Source: Halobacteriales archaeon QS_4_62_28 (GTDB taxonomy: Archaea > Halobacteriota > Halobacteria > Halobacteriales > Haloarculaceae). From it: a stretch of 43,505 bases of DNA. Positions 39,723-43,505 of this stretch are shown one piece after another (within the stretch, counting starts at the first letter, position 1; each line of letters starts with the position of its first letter). Location of the stretch: NCBI GenBank assembly GCA_003021685.1, contig PXRO01000019.1:1-43505 (forward strand), given 5' to 3'. The notes below the pieces were generated by a model. It did no database searches. It was not told the DNA's origin and saw only the letters and a program-made list of their open reading frames with translations. The position numbers were made by a program, and so were the translations under genes.

Positions 39723-42143
39723 TCAGCCGTCGTCGTTGTCCGTCGAACGTCGCGGGAGCGTCGCTTGATCGACCTCGTAGATGATCACGTCCCCGGATCT
39801 ATGGACCGGTTCGACTCCAGTCAGAGCGTCGACCGTAATCGTGCCGTACTTGCTGCGTTCGGCAGGCCCGACGTAGACGTACTGGACGTCGTATTTCATC
39901 AGCAACTCGACCTGTTCGTTCCCGGGACCGGCGTAGATGGTCTGTACGTGGCCCAGACGCTCCTGATATGGCTCGTCACCGCGGTACTGTGCCTCGTGAA
40001 ACCAGCCAAGCACCGTTGGCAGTCCGGTCAGGCTTGCCGGCGCACTCGCTCCGTTGCCCTGTGGTGGTTCCCACCGGTAGCCACCGGGAGCGGCCGTCAC
40101 GATGGTCGGGCGGCCCTGTCGGTCGTCGAGCCAGTGGATCGCCTCCGCTTCCTCCGGGTACTCCGTTTCGAGGTAGCCAAGTCCGTCCAGCGTCGGATCG
40201 CTGGCGTCGAAACTGGACGAAACCGCGAGTGGCGCGTACAGACCGGCCGAGAGGAGCACAACCGCGAGGGCAACACGCACGCCGGTCGAAGACAGGCGCG
40301 GGAGTTCGGGTCTCGGGAGGGGCCTGGCAAGTAGCCAGGCCAGTGCCGGCCCGAGCGCGACCCCCCAGAGGACCCACACCTGCATGTACACTTTGAAGAC
40401 GGTGTTCATTCGGCCGACGTTCTCCTTCAGGTAGACGAATTCGACGAGCGTGACGAGTCCAGCACCGGCCACGAGGAGCACGGTCTCGAAGCCGACGAGG
40501 TCACTGCCCGCGAGGGTCCGTGTACCGCCGTCGGATCGCTGCCCGGACTGTGACTGGTCACCGCTGTCAGGCGACGAGGCACCGTATCGGTGTGCCACCG
40601 AGCGGTCCCGGGCCAGGAGCCAACTGGCACCGACGAGCGGGACGAAGAGACCGAGGGCTGCCAGATCGGCAAGTCCGAACAGCACGACGGCGAAGACGGC
40701 GGCGAGGGCGTACCACCGGGCACGCGCACCGATGATCTGGCGGGTCCGGCCATAGAGGTACGAACCGAAGACTCCAATGAAGAGGCCGTGCACCAGCAGG
40801 AGCTCGCCGAGCGAGGACCGGTCGGGCAGGATCGAGACCTCGCGGCCGCTCGCGGGACCCAGCCAGAAGGGCAGCGACCAGAGAATCCCGAGTGTGACGA
40901 CGGCGACGGCGACGCCGAGCCCCGCGACCAGGTTCGAGCCATCCCGTCGCAGTCCGTCGTCGGGGAGTCGATTGCCGACAGCCCGGGGGAGCAGCGTGCG
41001 CCCGTCGGTCGGTGCGAGAACGACAGTCAGGAGTGCGAGTCCCGCGGGTGTGGGGAACGACCACGTGCTCATGACCGCGAGGACGCCGGTGACGGCGGGT
41101 AAAAAGCCGAACAGCAACAGTCGTCGTCGCGTAACGTCCCGCTCAGGTGTCCGGTAGTACGAGAGACAGACGGCGGCCCCAAGCAGGAGGAAGGCCGTAC
41201 TCATCATGTGGGCGTGCATGTCACCGTTGAACCACGAAAAGAAGGGAAACTCGTTGATCGTCGGCGTCGTCCCCGTACCGTCGAACTGGAACGCGAACCC
41301 GGCCTTTTCGTCGCTGATGATCCGGCTCGCGTCGAAGTACCAGAAGTTCTCGACGCCGGTTGCCAGCCCATCGCGTTCGATGCCGAGCACGCCGGCAGTC
41401 CACTTCGAGAGACCCTCGGGAAGGATCGACAACAAGAACCGACCGGGCGTCGAGAGGTTGCTCGCGAGACCGACAGCGAAGACGCTCAGGCCACCTGCAA
41501 ACCGTCGCGGAATCTGTCGGTCGGCCGCGACGTTGCTCGCGATACCGTAGACTGCTGTGACGAGCATCGCGTAGAAGCCGGCCAGCGCGAGGTTGTAGGC
41601 AAAGCGCCCGGTCGTGCCGGTGATCCGTGCGAGAATCGCCGCGACGAGATGACCACCATAGTAGTAGGCAATGGATTCGCCGGCAAACCACATGTCCTCT
41701 GGTGGCAGCGTCTCGGCCCGCACGAGCGATTTCAACAGGCCGAAATCGAGGAACTTCTCGCCGATTGCCAGTGGCAGGGCTGCGATGACGGGATCAGTGG
41801 CACCCAGCGGCACCGCGAACACCCGCATCCCGGTCCAGAAGAGGAAGGCAAGGGAGAAGACGACGCCCGTCTCGCCGACCCGCCGGTAGTCGAAGGCCAC
41901 GTCGCGTGTGCCCGTGAACGCCGTGAGGACGACGAGTACAGCGACGCCGAGCCAGATACCGGCGGTGATCGATAGCCGACCGACGAAAAACGTGACGAGC
42001 CAGATGACCGTCAGCGACAGTGGAATGGCGACACCCGAGCCGTAATCTTCGAACCGTGGAAACAGTGCACTGGCGATGACGCTCCCGGCAACCAGGAGAA
42101 CGAGATAGAACGCCAGCCACAGGGCGACGAGACCGTATTCCAT
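39723..42143 (-). CDS. DUF2298 polytopic membrane protein (GT-C-like)
   Basis: This 806-residue protein has about 14-18 hydrophobic helices, with a long N-terminal membrane domain. The family mark YYYGG (in ESIAYYYGGHLVA, about 165) is visible, as is NGDMHAHMMS (about 305) in a likely external loop near the active site. The C-terminal half ends with a globular soluble piece (about 680-806) that contains WLDDRQGRPTIV and TIYAGPGNEQ. The family resembles the GT-C glycosyltransferases that use polyprenyl-phosphate sugars. It is divergent from a dolichyl-phosphate-sugar-synthase-like gene, consistent with such a partnership. Confidence 0.9.
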   Translation of the reverse strand: MEYGLVALWLAFYLVLLVAGSVIASALFPRFEDYGSGVAIPLSLTVIWLVTFFVGRLSITAGIWLGVAVLVVLTAFTGTRDVAFDYRRVGETGVVFSLAFLFWTGMRVFAVPLGATDPVIAALPLAIGEKFLDFGLLKSLVRAETLPPEDMWFAGESIAYYYGGHLVAAILARITGTTGRFAYNLALAGFYAMLVTAVYGIASNVAADRQIPRRFAGGLSVFAVGLASNLSTPGRFLLSILPEGLSKWTAGVLGIERDGLATGVENFWYFDASRIISDEKAGFAFQFDGTGTTPTINEFPFFSWFNGDMHAHMMSTAFLLLGAAVCLSYYRTPERDVTRRRLLLFGFLPAVTGVLAVMSTWSFPTPAGLALLTVVLAPTDGRTLLPRAVGNRLPDDGLRRDGSNLVAGLGVAVAVVTLGILWSLPFWLGPASGREVSILPDRSSLGELLLVHGLFIGVFGSYLYGRTRQIIGARARWYALAAVFAVVLFGLADLAALGLFVPLVGASWLLARDRSVAHRYGASSPDSGDQSQSGQRSDGGTRTLAGSDLVGFETVLLVAGAGLVTLVEFVYLKENVGRMNTVFKVYMQVWVLWGVALGPALAWLLARPLPRPELPRLSSTGVRVALAVVLLSAGLYAPLAVSSSFDASDPTLDGLGYLETEYPEEAEAIHWLDDRQGRPTIVTAAPGGYRWEPPQGNGASAPASLTGLPTVLGWFHEAQYRGDEPYQERLGHVQTIYAGPGNEQVELLMKYDVQYVYVGPAERSKYGTITVDALTGVEPVHRSGDVIIYEVDQATLPRRSTDNDDG

Positions 42144-42207
42144 TGTTCGACACAGCGGCACGGTCGATTATACTTCTTGTGAACCACGCGAGCGAGATGT
42201 CGAACGG

Positions 42208-42215
42208 TTTTTACT
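42208..42215 (+). promoter_or_regulatory. TATA-like box upstream of the GT2 gene
   Basis: TTTTTACT lies 24-31 nt before the ATG at 42239, the same element as before ychF. It is inside the 95-nt region shared with the divergent DUF2298 gene and fits a leaderless start. Confidence 0.5.
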
Positions 42216-42238
42216 CGCCGCCACGGAGAGTCACAGCA

Positions 42239-43006
42239 ATGGCTCAGTCGGTGGGAGTAGTCGTGCCCACGTTTCGGCCCGATGTCGACCGGTTGCGTTC
42301 GTACGTGATCGACATAGACGAGCGACTCGCACCAGACGCGATCCGGATCGAACTCGACGATCCGGCGGCCGATGTGCCTGCATCCCTCGCTGACCTCCCG
42401 GCGACCCTCAACGCGGTCCCGTACCGGCGCGGGAAGGGCGCAGCGATTACAGCCGGTTTCGAAGCACTCGATACAGACGTGCTCGCCTTCGTCGACGCCG
42501 ACGGGTCGACCGCAATCGAGTCGTTCGCAGATATCGTCGGACGAGTCACGGACGGGAGTGCAGACCTGGCAGTTGGCTCCCGTCGCCACCCCGACGCGAA
42601 CGTCCACAGCCACCAGACGCTGGCTCGACGCTTCCTCGGTGATGGGTTCGCATGGCTCGCTGGCCGCCTGCTAGAGGTGTCGCTGTACGACTACCAGTGC
42701 GGGGCGAAAGCAATCACCGACGAGGAGTGGGACCTCGTTCGTGGCCACCTCTACGATGCTGGCTTCGCCTGGGACGTGGAACTGGTTGCCATCGCTGGCG
42801 CACTCGGACTCGACATCATCGAGGTGCCAATCGACTGGGAGGATCAGCCGGGGTCGACTGTCTCACCGGTCCGGTCGTCACTGAACATGGCGACGGCGCT
42901 CGTGCGTGCCCGCCACCGCGCGAAACGACTCAGCGACAGTCGATTGCACACTGCGATTGCCGCGCGCCGCGAAGACGGACCAGCACTGGTGGAACAGGAT
43001 GAGTAA
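42239..43006 (+). CDS. GT2 glycosyltransferase, dolichyl-phosphate-sugar-synthase-like
   Basis: This 255-residue soluble GT-A protein shows VVVPTFRPDVDRL at the start, FVDADGST (the DxD site, about 82-85) and AVGSRRHPDANVHS followed by a C-terminal RRFLGDGFAWLAGRLLEV-type amphipathic part. The QCGAKAI segment (FxCGxK-like) is characteristic of DPM1/DpgS-type synthases. No C-terminal membrane helices are present, so it may depend on the GtrA partner that overlaps its end by 8 nt. It likely charges dolichyl phosphate with a sugar for glycosylation. The start at 42239 is chosen over 42143, which lies within the other gene's start. Confidence 0.9.
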   Translation: MAQSVGVVVPTFRPDVDRLRSYVIDIDERLAPDAIRIELDDPAADVPASLADLPATLNAVPYRRGKGAAITAGFEALDTDVLAFVDADGSTAIESFADIVGRVTDGSADLAVGSRRHPDANVHSHQTLARRFLGDGFAWLAGRLLEVSLYDYQCGAKAITDEEWDLVRGHLYDAGFAWDVELVAIAGALGLDIIEVPIDWEDQPGSTVSPVRSSLNMATALVRARHRAKRLSDSRLHTAIAARREDGPALVEQDE

Positions 43007-43454
43007 CGTCGAACAGCGCCTGCGCAAACTGGCCTCGGGCGCTCGCTTCGGCAAGTTCGCGTCGGTCGGCGTGATCGGTGCCGTGTTCGACACCACGACG
43101 CTGGTCATCCTGACGGAACTCGTCGGCCTGTCGGCCGCCATCGCGAACGTCCTCAGCATCGAGACGGCGATTCTGGTAATGTTCGTCGTCAACGACCGGT
43201 GGACCTTCGCAGAGGCTGGCGGCAACGACGCGCGCTCGCTGGGCCGACGACTCCTCAAATCACATCTCGTCCGGGCCGGTGGATCGTCGGTCCAGTACGC
43301 GATATTCGTCCTCGTCTTCTACAACGTCGCCGTCGACCTGTCACTGTTCGACCTCGATCTCTGGCTCGTCGTCGTGAAAGGCGGAAGCATCGCCTGTGCG
43401 ATGGTGATCAACTACATCTTCGAGAGTCTCTTTACCTGGCGCATTCACGAGTGA
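42999..43454 (+). CDS. GtrA-family membrane protein
   Basis: This 151-residue protein has four hydrophobic helices: about 22-42, 46-66, 88-110 and 122-145. The GtrA mark is visible in FGKFASVGVIGAVFD and the final VINYIFESLFTWR ('N y...r.wtF'). GtrA proteins act with a neighbouring GT2 as flippase or anchor of polyprenyl-phosphate sugars. The start overlaps the GT2 gene's end, so translation is coupled. The 51 nt after its stop, to the end of the window, contain nothing recognisable. Confidence 0.9.
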   Translation: MSNVEQRLRKLASGARFGKFASVGVIGAVFDTTTLVILTELVGLSAAIANVLSIETAILVMFVVNDRWTFAEAGGNDARSLGRRLLKSHLVRAGGSSVQYAIFVLVFYNVAVDLSLFDLDLWLVVVKGGSIACAMVINYIFESLFTWRIHE

Positions 43455-43505
43455 CTTCCCTGCGACAGAAGGTGACAGAGGCCACGCGAATCACAACCCT
43501 TAATC

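Overview
The window is chromosomal DNA of a halophilic archaeon (class Halobacteria). The evidence is consistent: strongly acidic proteins, GC-rich coding sequence, archaeal information-processing genes (aIF2-alpha, S27e, L44e, Nop10, Gar1, SRP19, FEN1), a PGF-CTERM surface protein, many start codons about 25-30 nt after a T/A-rich box (leaderless mRNAs), and several small proteins known only from haloarchaea. The genus cannot be fixed from sequence reading alone; family Haloarculaceae is a reasonable guess.

Layout. 0-9 kb: the end of an exported-looking protein, fumC, a coiled-coil protein, an orphan gene, the FEN1 nuclease, a zinc-ribbon membrane protein, an acetyltransferase, small haloarchaeal proteins, an 81-nt palindromic intergenic element and an ornithine-cyclodeaminase-family enzyme. 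9-14 kb: a presenilin-type membrane protease, overlapping gar1/srp19, and a btuF / btuC-btuD corrinoid (or similar) uptake locus driven from one shared bidirectional TATA-like block. 14-21 kb: a CAP-domain surface protein, then a respiratory oxidase assembly cluster (coxB, a CtaA-like/CtaB fusion, a membrane protein, a Rdx protein, an ABC exporter pair and a DUF420 protein), followed by biotin ligase and a universal stress protein.

22.2-25.2 kb is an AT-richer island carrying a UDP-sugar-dehydrogenase-like gene immediately followed by a membrane-embedded processive GT2 synthase. This is the same pairing as hyaluronan-type polysaccharide systems. The island lies between two 62-nt direct repeats, made of the 3' end of the neighbouring amidohydrolase gene plus trailing sequence. 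The left end also holds an in-frame 24-codon fusion of the usp start to the amidohydrolase tail, which is a readable scar of duplication and deletion. The island is the most interesting part of the window.

25-36 kb: amidohydrolase, a YchF-type GTPase, a UbiA prenyltransferase, a winged-helix regulator with a membrane partner, a PLP aminotransferase, a near-perfect 62-nt-period tandem duplication, a secreted GH26 (mannanase-type) lipoprotein, a metallophosphoesterase, an FAD amine-oxidase-like protein, and a threonine-synthase-like protein whose PLP lysine is replaced by threonine. 36-39.7 kb: a J-domain membrane protein and the conserved block PAC2-nop10-aIF2alpha-S27e-L44e. 39.7-43.5 kb: a large DUF2298 membrane protein divergent from a dolichyl-phosphate-sugar-synthase-like GT2 and a GtrA protein, probably a cell-surface glycosylation locus.

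No tRNA, rRNA, CRISPR array, integrase or complete insertion sequence was seen.
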